Below are positions 12,756-26,138 of a stretch of 64,000 nucleotides of DNA, piece by piece. Every line of letters begins with the position of its first letter. The first letter of the stretch is position 1. The notes under the pieces were generated by a model. It was given only the letters and a program-made list of their open reading frames with translations. It did no database searches and was not told the origin of the DNA. Both the position numbers and the translations under genes were made by a program. Origin of the DNA: Nymphaea colorata (taxonomy: Eukaryota; Streptophyta; Magnoliopsida; Nymphaeales; Nymphaeaceae); contig NC_045147.1 in the NCBI RefSeq assembly GCF_008831285.2, positions 15,480,854-15,544,853 on the forward strand, read 5' to 3'.

Positions 12756-13130
12756 GTAATGCTATTTGGATTCAGTTGTGTAGTTAAAAAGTGGATTCAA
12801 GTTCGAATGCTAGTTTAGAAGTTGGATCTGAATATAAATATAAAAATTGGATTAGAACATAGTCTTTTTCATTTGTATTTGAACCTAAATATGTGAACAC
12901 ATCATAGTTTGTATATGATAAAGATACAATATGTTGAAAGAATATTATTCGATCCAGTTTATGCAACTTGCGGTAGGAAAGAAACCAGGATTGTTTCAAA
13001 TATATTAGTATTAGTAAGTGACCCTCGATGAATCATGTATTATGTGTTGAATCGTTGGCAATAATTATTTCATCAACTGGATTCGAGTTCTTAAGACTCT
13101 ACTAAAATGAAGGGTGGGAATAAAAGACTA

Positions 13131-13225
13131 GTGTTTGGTGCATTGTGTAATGTCAAAACAAATTTGTGGAAATAAATTTCTCCAACTAAACACACCTTGA
13201 AACGTTCTTCTTGTTCACCAAACAC
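13131..13225. repeat. Short element bounded by perfect 10-bp inverted repeats
   Basis: GTGTTTGGTG at the left end and CACCAAACAC at the right end enclose 95 bases. The GTGTTTGG type of end is common in plant MITEs, but no target duplication is clear, so the boundaries are tentative. Confidence 0.4.
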
Positions 13226-14332
13226 CCCTTTAGCAATCATCTTGCTAGAAAGTTATAGAACCAAACAAATGTCGAGTACAAATCGTTTTAGTGTATTTGA
13301 TAGCTCTGAATCTCAGACTAGAGGTGATTTGAATTCATTAGGAATCTCAAATTCATAAATTTAAGGTCAGACCCTCCTTCCATCTGATCTCACATGTAAG
13401 TTTTTAGCCATAGAACCTCAAATCATTTCAACATATAAAAGGGCTTTTAGATAAGTATCATATAGTTTTCAATATTATTATTTTATTTGTAAAAAAAGAG
13501 TTGCTATAAACTACTAAACTTTCCAATAGAAAAAAACTTCAACATTTTCATAAAAGTAACTTAAATTAAGACATACCTTGCCTTGAATTAATAATTACAA
13601 ACATATCAATGCATCGTTCAAAATATTCTTTGATATGAAGTAACGTTGTTTGACTTTTGTTTTTCATTTAAGTGGTTTTAAGTGGTTTAGATGTACACAG
13701 AGTTTTTGTTTTTGACTAAGTAGTAGTAGCAATAATGCAGCTTAAAGCAGCTTAAAGCATATCGAGCTGTGTGCGTGAGAAGCCGGATGAATGAGAGAAA
13801 CTGAAATATGTCAGCTACCAAATGTGTTAGCTTCAATGGTTTATAAAAGAGGTCAATACCATAATTATTTGTTTTGGTTCTAGCCTTTTTCAGGATTGAA
13901 ATTGAAACTGCTAGGAGCAGGTTGGAATTCGCTTAACAAGGACCCGAGCTCGGAAGTGAAGTGAATCTAGTTGTTACAAAATGTGGCCAAACGGAGTAAA
14001 AAAAAAAAATCATTGCTAAAAACTATATGCATTTAGTCGAAAAATTGGCCCCTAGCTCAAAATTTATTATTGCCAAAAAATAGAAACAAAACACTCCCAT
14101 GCCCAAGCGTCGAAGCGAGCCAGGACCTTGGGGTTTTACGCTGGGCAAAGGTGCGACCATTTTACTCCTCTCCGCCCATTGGTGAACGTATATCAGCGGA
14201 GGCAACGGGATCTTGTTTTGTGAGTTGGCCTGCGAAAGAGTGTCAGAAAGAGGGGGTCGAACTGGGCCGCCTCTCTTGTTTCGCGGTTTCCGGCAGCGGG
14301 GAGCGAAAGATTCGGCAGCGACAGTATACATC

Positions 14333-17300
14333 ATGAGCTATTCCAAGGACCAACTCCTGCAGCGTTTGAAGGTTTCCCTCGTCCTTCCATGAATACCCAA
14401 TTCCTCTCTCTATCTCTTTCTATGTTTCTCTCTCTCAATTCATAGGCATTTGTGGCGCAGAAGTTTCAGCCTTAAATACATAACTTTGAGTTTATCCAGT
14501 ATCTCAGAGTGGGGAAGATCGATTTGTCCATTTTATCATGTAATGTTCGGAAGGCCGTGCGCCCGTGCTTGATGAGGAACATCTGCCGTCAAAACGCTAA
14601 TTTCGAGGCCATAATTTGACGCGGGAAGAAAAAGTTTCGTGGTTTCCGCTGCGATTCGAGGACACGAGCTTCATTTTGATCCACTTATCTTCCCTCTCGT
14701 GGATTTCGTTGAACAACTGTTGTACTCAATGCAGTCAAATCTGCAGAAATGTTCAGCCTTTAATCATTATATCACCTTGTCGAACCGTTGGCTGCCCATT
14801 GCAGGAGCCCTTTCATACACCAAACCTAGACATGGAATTGACGTCCAAATTGAGCTGTGTCAAGAGCACACACGTTATGTCTGTGGTGTGTGGAAACTTG
14901 AAAAAATAATTGAAGAGTCACCAGCTTCACAACCATGGGGCCAATTCAAAATGCACACAGAATTTTTGGTTGTCCATTTCTGTTGGGATCAGAATGGGTT
15001 ATTTGGCTTGGCAATAGTTTTCTTGCAACGACATGCTTCCCCAACAACTTGTCAAGGCTAAGATCAATGTGAGATCGTTATTGATACGTATATTTTTCCT
15101 TTCAGAGAATATTTTAATGATTGATCCAAGAGAAACTTCTATTCAAATTTCGATAAAACATACTTATGTTCACTCTTGTGACTCAACCTGCATCTTTACG
15201 AGTCTGATATTTGTGCTACACAGTTTTTTAGTACTGGTGAATGTTTCAGAATTTGTATTTGTTCAACGAGTTCGAAAGTGTTCAGTTGACATGTTGATAT
15301 GGATGTATTAAGTACGAATGTACTTGTTCCTAGGAATGATCCGTCTTTATATTGTGTGTACAAAAGGTTGATGTAATCAGTGATTTTTTACTTTAACTTG
15401 AGGGACCATTTTGTATATGTTTAGATCTATTTTAGTTTCATAAACTAATGGATGCCTGTTAAACCTGTAGGAACTTCAACTTAACTTTTCCACTTGCAGT
15501 CATCCTGCAGTTCTGACTGTTGAAGCTCAGGTAAATAAGATATGATGTTGACATTGGTCCTTGTTAGCGGTAGATAAGAATCTACCGACACCGATCATTC
15601 GCCTTCTTCTTGTTTCTTTTCTTCCCTAACAGTTTACCGTTGGTCATACATTAGGCAAAGCATGTTGGGCATTTGGAGGGTGCATTAAGCAAAAACTTAC
15701 TGTTGAAGGTGTGCTTTTTAATCCTTAGAATCACTTGATTTCTTCTTTTTGTGTGAAATGTATATGATTATCTGTTGTTCCTATCTTTGAGTGTTACAGG
15801 ATAAAAAACATCGGTTTTATATTGTATCTGCTTTGGCGACCACTCCTATTGACTTAAAAGGTGACTGTGATTAATTATATTTATGAGTTTAATTGATAAA
15901 CTAAGGTCACCATTTGTATTCTTACATGGTGTTTGTGCCCTTAAAACTTAGTTGCTTTACTTGGTTTAGCTCCACATGTAAAGGGTCTGTGACTTGAAAA
16001 TTTGCAGTCTTATCTCAGCGTCTTGGATTGGGAAAAGGAGGTTTGCGGATGGCTCCTGAAGAAGCTCTTCAGGAAATACTTCAGGTGTGCATCTCCTAGT
16101 CTTTTACAAACAGAAACATGCCCATGGTGCCGTGCATCATATAGGAGAGGTTGGATTTTTCTAAGCCATCTGGATACTTCACAATTTCCTTGGTTAGAAA
16201 CTTAGATCATAGATGCCTGTTTACTTGGGTGATGAAAGTGTTAGAAAATTGGTTTTCACCCATTAGAAATCCACAAGATCAACACAAGGTGCAGAAGAAT
16301 CACATCTGGGCTGAATTTGTGTATATATGATTCTGTTTCTTTTTGTCATTTCAAAATGTCCTTCTGAATATGGCTCAAATGTAACTAGTGATGTTAACTC
16401 TAAAACTAAATCACTGAATCAGTAGAAATATATACCAAAATGAATTTGTAAACCTAGAAAAGTCTTTGATACGAGAAACCTAAACCAAATCCAAATGATC
16501 TAACTTTCAGACCTTTGGTGAACCTTTTTGCACACTATTATTCCATTGAAAACCTTTTTTATGACTGTACGGAAAATGTAATTTCAATAGAAGGACTATA
16601 TTGTTCTCAAGAAAGCAATCATTTTCTTGACGTGGAAATAACAACGCTTCCTAATACATTCCAAATATTTATTTACAAATTACTTCTTAGACGTTAGGTG
16701 AAGGAAAGACATAAGGTTTGGGTTGTCCAAAAGGCCAAAAACAATAATTAGCATTGCTAGGCTAGGGCTACATGGTTTTGGGTTGTTCTTATGCAAAGTT
16801 TTGAATGTTCACCAGTGTTCTCAAAATCAGCCTGAATGAGCTAATTCGGATTGAATTGCTGGTGAATCAATTGGATTGACCTGCCGATTCCATGGTCCCA
16901 TAAGGCACACTTCATTCACTTTCAGTTTTTTCTTATTTTTTAAATGTTTTGTCTTTTTTAACTTTAGAGAAATATATGATATTCTTTTGACCAATTTCGC
17001 CCAATCTCGGATTGATTCACCTGATACTCTGAATTAGCCAACTACTTGTCCCAATTTAGACACTGATTTTGATAATATTGATCTGCACAAAAGGGGGTTA
17101 ATGAAGTAGGTTAACATTTAAGTGCTTTAAATGGAAAAGGAAAACTGGTGAAGGCTATTATGACTGGTCCTAGAAAGAGGCCCCCTCATATCTTTGAAGT
17201 AAATTTTGGCAGATATTATAGCAAATCTTTTGTTGACTATTCTGCAAGGCAGCCATCTTCCAAATTTTTATTTTTGATTGGTGTTCCTAGTGCAAGTCCT

Positions 17301-20300
17301 GTTGGCGCATTTCACTTTTGTTTTATTTAATTGAGGGATTTGAATGCATTAGCATCGATTTTTGGGGTTCAACTCGGTCTGATGTTCATTTTCACTCCTA
17401 GTCCTATTAAAATAATTTTACCAATAACTGATCAGATTTTTTTATCACTCCGAAATGAATGAGGTTGGATGTACTAATCCATATTCCATACCAAAACCAA
17501 TTTTAGTAGATAAATTTACTTTTTAAATCCATGTACACATTCAGATCCACTATCACTGCTTGGGAATCCTGTAAATTTTGATCTGTTTGCGCTGTTAGAT
17601 CGGGCATTGTCTCCTACTTTACAATGGTAAAATCTGGGATGATGAACTGAACCTGCATTTTATCAGGTTGCACTGATATAATAGTCTGCGTGAGTGACAA
17701 TCATCCTTGTTTTATGTGTCTATAGGGAGAAGAAATTAGTGTATCTTTTATGTAAGGACACGGTTGCCTTGTATTATTTTTCTTCATCTAGGGATTGCTT
17801 ATTCAATCAAAAGGTAATCTCAGAACAACAATGTGCTTAGTTTAGGTTTTATGTCCCAAATCCCAATGCAGACACATTCTTATGTGGTCTTATGGTAGGA
17901 CCTGCTTATGAATAGTTACTCCTTCCAATGTTTGATACATTCAGTGGATAGTTTGAACTCTTTAATTGTTTTTATATCGTATAAGCATTTCATGTCTTTT
18001 TGTATTTTCTTCTAGGTCCCTTTGTTGGGATACCATATCAAGGATCCTTCTACATATTTTTGGCATTATGCCCTCACGTCTCAACTTTTCTTTTTGCTGG
18101 TTTTTGGTTGGCAGGTGCCATTAGGGTCTGTGACACCTTTTGCATTAGTAAATGAATCTGCACGGTAAGTAAATTATAACTGTTTCGCCTACTTTTTCTT
18201 TTTCTTTTTATTTTTCTACGCTAGTTCAGAACGGCGAGTCTCTTTTAATATGAAGGTAGCAGACTAGCAGGTTAATCCACAAGAATGGGGAAAAGATGCC
18301 AAAGAGTCAAAACAGAAAAAAAAGAAGAAGAAGAAGAAATCAAACAGCAATTATGGGTTACAAATAAAGTTTTATAAGTATCTTAAATCTCCAAATAAAT
18401 CTTTGACTCTTTAGAGAGTAAGCTGTAGCCACTCTTGCCAGTGCTCCAATAACAGCTTTTCCTTTGCAAGTATAGTCTTCAGTGCTTAACCTCAAAAGGT
18501 TTTAAGCAATACAGTTGCATATGATAAGCCATTCACTTAAATAACAACTGGGCTCTTGTGGTTTTTGCTTTCTAGAAATGTTTGTTCTTTAAACACATCA
18601 TTGAATTTTGTCCTGACCAATAAGTTTTCATATTTGTTGATTTATCTTAACCATTTTTTGAACTGATAAACTCACTTGATGTTTTGGTCTTCTTCCTCTA
18701 TTTTGGGAGCGTAGTTCATTGTGAGTGGTCATGTGCTTTCTTGGTATAATTTCACTTGAATTATCTTGGAGAGAAATTTTTCATTCCAGCTGTCACTAGA
18801 GCTAGATTGGATACCCATTTTATGCATTTTTGCTCTCTGCAGGTCTGTTGGACTTTTGTTGGATCAAGGTTTCAAAGCTCAAAAAAGATGTTTTTTCCAT
18901 CCTCTTTCAAATGAGATGACTATATGTAAGTATCAGTTCCTTCTCAAAATTAAGAGTTTTCTCAGCACTTTCACGGACATGCATTCTATGCATGTCACAC
19001 TTCTTGTGTATATTTTTCTTAAGTGGAGAAACAGTAACTAGCAAGAGCTCTGTCCACCTGTTGATTGAACTTTAGACTTAAGTGTTTGTGGTTGAAGACC
19101 GAGATTTTAATGCGTCTTGTCTGGTAAGGGTCCGCCTAAACATATCTTGTGCCTAAAAAAAGTAGAAAAATAACATGTATTTACTTGAATACAGATATAA
19201 ACTACACTTTATGTCACTTGCAAGTGCCGGTTATTACTAGACCACTGAATAATGGATATTCTTGATATGCTCATGTCAATGATCTTTGCACCTCGTGGGT
19301 ATGGGATATAGAAAAAGGTGATTATAATGGAGCGAAAATTTAGGCGAGAAGCTCTTGAATGGATCTTTTTGTTGGAAAGCCTACTAATATTGTTCTTTAT
19401 GTACTTTCTGCGTCTGACTGAGAGTGTAGGAGGCAATTAAAGAGGGAATGGCAAAAATGAAAATGAGTCCTCGTTCTGAAAGGAATTGGCTGGACGAAAC
19501 TTGTTAAGTTTGAGAAATATGTATTAACATTATAACTTAGAGTTTGGTTTAGTCGGGTAGAATCATGTTAATTATCCTCAACTTCTATAGCTTGGTCTGG
19601 ATCTTTAGTAATTTAGTAAGAACGCTCACTAGTTTTGGTTGTAGCTGTTGCACCTTCCTTCGGTTGCATCCTTCTTCGCACATGCACATGCATATGCAAA
19701 CACATTCTCTAGTTATACTTTGTTTCTGTACTTGGATGACTGTTGCAGTTTTAATAGATGATAACCTAAGCCTTTGGAAATATAATTTCTGCACGAGTTG
19801 ATGTTTAGCTGGTTATCTGTCTTTAGATGCTAATATATCTTCCAACATATTTTTGCTTCTTCAGCCCTTGCTGCTTCTGAGCTTGATAAGTTTTTGGTTT
19901 CAATCGGAAGAAGTCCATGTTATGTAGACCTGGAGGCAAGTCATTATCCATTATATAAGTGTAACTAGTAAACAATAACTGTCTTCTGTGGCCACCAACG
20001 TTCTTTTACTATTTTGTTTAGGAAAATCCTCCAATTGGAAAGGATCAACCTCCTGATCTTGCTGCTTATGTTCCTGGTGAGGCACCAAGTCTTCCAGGCC
20101 AGTCGCTGAAGCCAGTCAATAATGAACTTCCAACAGTTGGATCCTGTATGTCTGAAGGGAGCAATTCAACAACCAATATGGGTGAGCTTAAGAGTGCACT
20201 GTAGTACTTTTAATTTCTTCCAGTTTGCTATAAGCCAATCTTGGTTAGTGGCAGGAATGGATGAATTATCTTGCTATCTGTGTTTGTACGGAATAAAAGA

Positions 20301-21162
20301 AGTGTTTGTATATGACTATGCAGACTTTTACAAGTACCAACAACCTTTTGTATGAGCATCTTCTGAAGAAAATAATGATTTACTTACTACAGAAATAGCT
20401 TTGTGAACATAAAAGTGTGGTTCCGTAATTTGTTTGATGCAATTCTAAAGTGCAGAGTTGAAAAAGGGGACTTCACAATCTAAGCCTGAAAAGAGGAAAG
20501 TGAAACCTGAGGAGCAACACAAAGGCACGGACAATCTAGCATTTGTATCTGATGTCAAGAAAATTGTTGATGAAATCATTACTAGAACTTCAGAAGTGGT
20601 CATATCAGAGGTGTCAAGCATCTCTAGAACTTTGTAGGATGCTAATTATATAACTCAAACTTTCATTTATTTAAAATCTATAATTTTGCAGGTCAATAAG
20701 GAGTCAATTCAATTGCATGGTGAACAGCTAGGGTCTGTTGTTTCTGCTGGCTTAAAAAAGCGACTTGGTGCAGATCTAGAGAACCTGATAGTGAGTATCA
20801 AGTCAATCATGCCTTTCTTCTCAATATTTTATAGTCTTAAATATTGCTGTCACCTTCAAAAATAATGTGTGCAATTCTTTCCTTCGCAATTGTTTTTGAT
20901 TGAAGCTAGAAAAGCTGCATACACCTGGTTAGTTGTTGGGGGTCTTTGCTTAAGTTTCTATGGTTATCCCTACTTTTGAAAAGCAAATGAGCTTTGTATG
21001 AAGTTCGATATATTGTTTCATTGCACAAACATTGACCCATCTACATGGGGAATGGATCTTTTCTGAATTTTGACCATGTCACTGCAGATGGTTTTGAAGA
21101 ATGCAGCTTACACACAAGGATTTCATTCAGGTCTGAGAAGCCAATCACATTTGCGGGAATGA
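14333..21162 (+). CDS. YbaK/prolyl-tRNA-synthetase-associated domain protein (At1g44835-like)
   Basis: Twelve exons: 14333-14371, 15471-15530, 15655-15708, 15800-15860, 16008-16084, 18115-18164, 18843-18925, 19865-19935, 20022-20181, 20456-20610, 20692-20790, 21088-21162. Joined they read 327 aa in one frame. The N-terminus MSYSKDQLLQRL and the blocks HPAVLTVEAQ, GHLEGALSKNLLLKDKKHR, LGLGKGGLRMAPEE and VTPFALVNESAR span a YbaK/EbsC editing-type domain (about 1-180), related to bacterial trans-editing proteins that remove misacylated amino acids from tRNAPro. The domain is followed by PPDLAAYVP, a charged linker and a helical tail ending in LRSQSHLRE. Deacylase activity in plants is inferred from the family, not shown here. 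Every intron is GT-AG except the eighth (19936-20021), which is GC-AG. The start is the first ATG of a GC-rich leader. It converges on RBP47. Confidence 0.94.
16815..17078. mobile_element. MITE-like inverted-repeat element in intron 5 of the YbaK-domain gene
   Basis: The left arm reads TGTTCTCAAAATCAG and continues into GCTAATTCGGATTGAAT; the right arm is its imperfect complement ending CACTGATTTTGATAAT. Both arms carry a GGTGAATCAATC word further inside. A second member of the family lies at 56186-56484. No coding capacity. Confidence 0.55.
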
Positions 21163-24100
21163 CCTCCTAGGTTGAGATTTTGCATGTGTTATTTATCTTT
21201 CATTGACTTGTGCATTCATGCAATCCAGTGAAGCTGATACAGCCACACATTTTTCATGTTGCAATCTACAGGATCATAATTTGAGTATTCACAGTCATCT
21301 TTTACAGAAATTAGTTATGGCAGATTCTAGCCAACTTATACTCAGTTTTGGGAAACGGGACCAATCATTTTTGAAGATATGTCTGTAGGTCTATAGAGTT
21401 GCAATTGAGTATCTACATGCTCATTCCTTGCCAAGATTGTCACTGGCAGAGTGCTAGCATATTTGGATTATTGACTTCATGCAGAAGGTCGCTAATTTAA
21501 GGCACCCCACAAACTGGTCAATTCAACTTTTGATCATGAGTAGACTTGACCACTATGCCATTTCGACACATAATAGCAGGATCGTTTTCCATGCACTGGC
21601 CGGAAGTGCACAGCAAGAGGAAAGGAGGCAATGCAGTGATTCCTTTCTACATTATCCACGTTTAAGTTTACATGTGTCTACGGCATGCATCTCCACCATT
21701 TCTCTTCCTTCCGGTAACTGGGAAATTTCTTTCTGCTGACATATATACTCACGGGGTCGTGTGGCACCCATCTAAGGCAGCACCACTCCTAATTGTTTAT
21801 CAAGAAAGCCTAAATCCGACTTGAAGCCCCAAAAGGCTACAAGGAAAGATTGCGGCTAATGAGAGTTAGATCTGAAGGAAAGAGGGAAAAGTACGTTGGT
21901 TTAACTACCCAAAGTACGTTGGTTTAACTGCCCAGGGATTGTACGGTACCTATACCACGAGTTTCATTTCATCCATATAAGATGACTTACCGTGCGAAGT
22001 TTTTCTTTAGGGTTCAAGTGGCCAAACAACTGCTTTCTACGATCGATGTACCAAATACAGCATCATGTGTTTCAACTGTTCGAGTAATTGTCTGAAACCG
22101 GTTTATGGTCTTTGACTTGTAGGTCCAACGGAATGGAAGCAAGGGAGGTCAACTTGTGGCCCAACCGACTAGGCAAGGATGCATGTTTTGTTTTGAGTTG
22201 GTTGCTTCGAGTTCTTTCTTCTTGTTTGTTGAGGAAAGACGGCAACCTGAAAGAAGCACCGACTCGGGCTGGTTGCTTTCCTCCGATCAAAAGACCAAGA
22301 AGCAGTAGTTTTCATGTTTAAGTTTTTGGGGCTGCGAGCTGTGGCCTTTATGGAGGCGTCAATATTCAAGATTTTCTGTAAACTTTACGTAAGGTTACGC
22401 TAAAATTCCCAAAGATATCTTTTAAGTTTTATGCATGAAAAGTAAGTTACTCTAGTTTAATTTTTCTGGAAGAAGAAGCTTAGCTTCCCCTTAATGGTGA
22501 CAATATTGCTAAATGCTTCAACAACTGCCAAAAAAAAAAAAAATGAAGGAAGGGAAAATGCATAGTCTTAGCAGAATATAAGTATTAAATTTCGAACTAT
22601 ACAACTTGCTTACTGCTCCTTTGCCATTTTTATTTTTAACCTTCTTACTTGACCACATTAGATACACGAGCTAAGCACAGTCAGAAAGGCAAATTCTAAG
22701 GGCGGACCGTAGAAAACTTGAAAGTAGATACAGACTAAACTAGGAAGGTTCCCGGCCTTCGTTGAGTAATTTTATGCAGAACACAAAGTGTAACTACTCG
22801 GACACTTGATAGGAACCGAGCACACTTTTTATATTGAATCATGAACATAAGATAAAAAAGGTGTGGGTAATGAATCTATATCTGTATAGTTTGTATACCA
22901 GTATCCTTTACAATTTCATCCTCCTAGGTTTGCACGAAAACAAGAATTAAGTTTTTTCTTGTATTGAATCATGAAAGTTGAGTCGTTTTTGAGGTTTGCT
23001 AATGTAACCTTATACATGAAAAACACAGTAACAATAATATGAACATGTGTACGTTAAAATCGATTCGCTGGATTGTCGCTTATTGTACAATATGGTCCAG
23101 TAAACTAAACCATGTATTCAGTTGTATAAACACATATTATCGGCCATGCAATACTGTGATTAGATGTTCATGCTATTATCATATCTAATATTCCCTTTGA
23201 TATATTAATTAACAGTGTATGTCATACATGTTCTTCATTTATTTTAAATATGTGTCTGTAATTTTTAGTAAATTTGGATCGGCTTAGACAAGGCTGTTAG
23301 ACATTGTGATTATTCTATCACCGCTCATTGTCGCCATTTTTTCGTCCAGCCAGTTGACTTAACCTCATTAGAAGAGCATGAGCTAAAAAGCCATCCAAGC
23401 AAGTATGGAGGGCTGCCCCACTGTAGCTAAGATTAAAAACATATCTACTTACCGAGCAGGCTTGGTCATCTATTGCGAAATTACATAAAATATAAATGGC
23501 ACATATAATTTCATTCAGGTTCGGCGTCAAGTTTAACTTGTGCAGGAGATCTGCTTAATTCTTGGTAAATGTTTTCAATGGCATTTGAAGGAACAACCGA
23601 ATATTGGCCGGAAACAGATTTGGCTTCAACCAGTTAAAAATACGCATTGCACTCTTCACCAGTTAAAAAGCGACAAAGGTTAAAAGTGCGCCAAGTGCAA
23701 ACTGCAAGTCCCACTCACAGGTTGAAATTGGAGGATGCGATTGAAACTCTCTGGCGAGAGAGGACTCGCAATATGTATCTGTCGGAATTACTTTAAGAAT
23801 ATAATAGTTTATCACTTTAAAACTCTTTTAACTCTCGATACTTTGGACACAAACAAGGTTGTCTTCTTGGTTGTCGTCGTCTACTTCTTCTGATTTCTGC
23901 GATCCTTATGCCCAAAAATTCATGGGTGTGCTCACTAATTCGTTTTGCTTGTTTCTTTATTTTTGGTGAAAGTCGGGACAAGAAGTTGGGTTTTTGTATG
24001 CGAATTTTTTCTAAGCCAATCCTCCCCCCATTCCTCTTGACATAGGGGTCTTGTTTACAGTACTCATGTTTGATATGATTGATTTCATGGTCTGGTTGAT

Positions 24101-26138
24101 TCACCTGGCATCGTTCTTTGTTGGGAGCCTTCTTTTCTTTTCTCTCTTTTTTTTTTAATCATAAGGAACAATTATTGGTGGGTTCTGTTCGGCCTGCCAT
24201 TGAGGTAAGTCTTGAGGGAAATAAGTTTCTGAGATGCAGTTCTCGATTCGTTCCAGAACGGTCTTTTGTGCTTACGATTTTCTTCTGAATGTGACATGTA
24301 CCTTCCTTGGCCTTTTGGCAAAGATCAAGGGTAGTATCTATTCTTGCTGTGACATCACCGTAGTCGCTTTCACGAGGAGGGTGACTGTTGCAAGGTCTCT
24401 CGCATTCGGCCTCTCTCGTATCGGAAGGCAGGCAAACAGGCGGCTGCGAAGACGGACCCAGCAGCGGGCCTTGGGGCAACTCTTGTTGGAAAAAAGAAAC
24501 ACTTTTCCACGGTTCCACCCATCCCCATGAGTGAAGGCAGACATTTGTATATATTAAAATATCAGGGCCTTTGTCCACATCCAAAGTTTTGTCAGCCATT
24601 TTGTTATTAACTCAAACCTTAAGAGCCCGTTTGTGAAATTTTCAGGTCAAAAGCAAGAAGTTAGCCACTAAAGAACGTAATTTGCACATAAAGCTTGGTA
24701 GTCAGTATTTTAGAAACAACAGTTGCCTTCTAGCTCAAGTTCAACAGAAAATGGGTATCATGCTCCAGCTCTAAAACTAAGATGCGGCACTCTTAAATCG
24801 TCCACAAAGCATTGGCGGCTTGGGCTGACATCTTACTGTTGAACATGTTTCCAGGCATCATGCATCAGCAGGTTTCACCTTGTAAACGATTCATTAGAAA
24901 TGAACTTTCATGAAAAACGCAAAGCAGGACATTAAGTTAAAGGCCTCCATTTAACTGCCTAACACATGATGGTAAAATGAAAGAAATAAAAAACTCAAAT
25001 TAGTACATTTGTGACCGTTATAGGAAAAAATAATAAAAATATAGCACATACAAAGTAATTCCTGAGGAAAACTAACAAGGACATTTAACCCTCACACCCA
25101 ACAGCCGAACCCCACTACGAGATCACAAATACACGTATAAAATTAATTAAAATATTGCTTAAGGTCATGGCGCAGAACACGAATCAAATCAAAAGAACCA
25201 CGTCTCATCGCAAACCCACACATACAGCTTGCATTCATGAGTTGAAACTTACCGGAGAAGTCACGAGTTAAAATTGCTGCTATTACTCACAACGAGTTGT
25301 AAGTAGATATAGCGGAGACACTCCCAACAGTAAGAAGTAACCAGCAGGTTCAGGGTATTCAATGGCCGTTGCAAGAGTGCAACCGTCTCAGTTCAGAAAA
25401 AAAATTTAAAATTCTAATAATTTTATTGTTTACCACTTTTTATGCCTTTTTCATTCATCTTTTTCAAGGAATAATTTGTAAGTCAATCAGCCAATTCAGC
25501 GAATCAACAGCCCCACAACTTAACTCAATAAAGGAATTTAACACTGCCACAAAGAAACTCGTAGAGACGTCCAATCACAAACTTCAGGCTCCTCGAATTC
25601 ATCATACATTTTTTAGGACAAGCCTCAGAACCAGTGCAACGTCGCATAACCTCAGAATGTAGCGACCACCATCCCAACGAAGTGACTTATAAATTAATCC
25701 ATAGAATTGAATAATGTCAATAAAAGAACTAAAAGATATATGTTCACCGATAAGTTCATCAGTTCACATGGAAAATCTGTCTTGAGCAGGAGTCCTGGAG
25801 GGCGGAGGCTAAACTAATTACTAGGTGGGAAGAAGCATGCAATCATTGAAGCACCAAACGCAATTACATAATGCATGCTGCAGAAAGCAAGCAGCAACAA
25901 GCACACAAGTGCTCGTTCTCTAATCAGCGCGGCAGACCTCTATGCAAGAAACCATTTTGGCCTCCTCACAGTCTTTCATTTCAGTTGTCATCCTCTCACA
26001 AATTTTAAAACGAATTCACACCACACTTGTTTCACCAAGGACTTGATGATACAATATACCACTAGCACAATCTACCTCTGTCCGAGTAAACACTAGTCTC
26101 TGCCTACAAGTAGAAATCCTACAGCTTTTCAAAACTCT
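21163..26138. other. Convergent gap between the YbaK-domain gene and RBP47
   Basis: Both neighbouring genes end facing this 5-kb stretch, so its two ends hold their 3' UTRs. A 23-bp direct duplication (AGTACGTTGGTTTAACT) sits at 21890-21935. Two patches, 21850-22340 and 23690-24560, are richer in GC than the rest and carry overlapping open frames on both strands, but none of the translations resembles a known protein. The rest is AT-rich and featureless to me. Confidence 0.7.

Larger units (their letters stand above)
10341..14332. other. Divergent intergenic region between receptor kinase and YbaK-domain gene
   Basis: About 4 kb between two start codons that point away from each other, so it must hold both promoters and 5' UTRs. 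The first 700 bases (10341-11030) and the last 300 (14060-14332) have higher GC, as expected for leader regions. Between them the DNA is AT-rich and holds the AAACCWGGTTT cluster, a hAT-like MITE and a short inverted-repeat pair, each listed separately. Short open frames here (for example 10828-11028) have no recognisable product. Confidence 0.8.

Noticed and set aside
24159-24599. Minus-strand open frame of 146 codons
   Set aside because: No recognisable domain, and a competing open frame lies on the other strand; kept only as an unexplained GC-rich patch.
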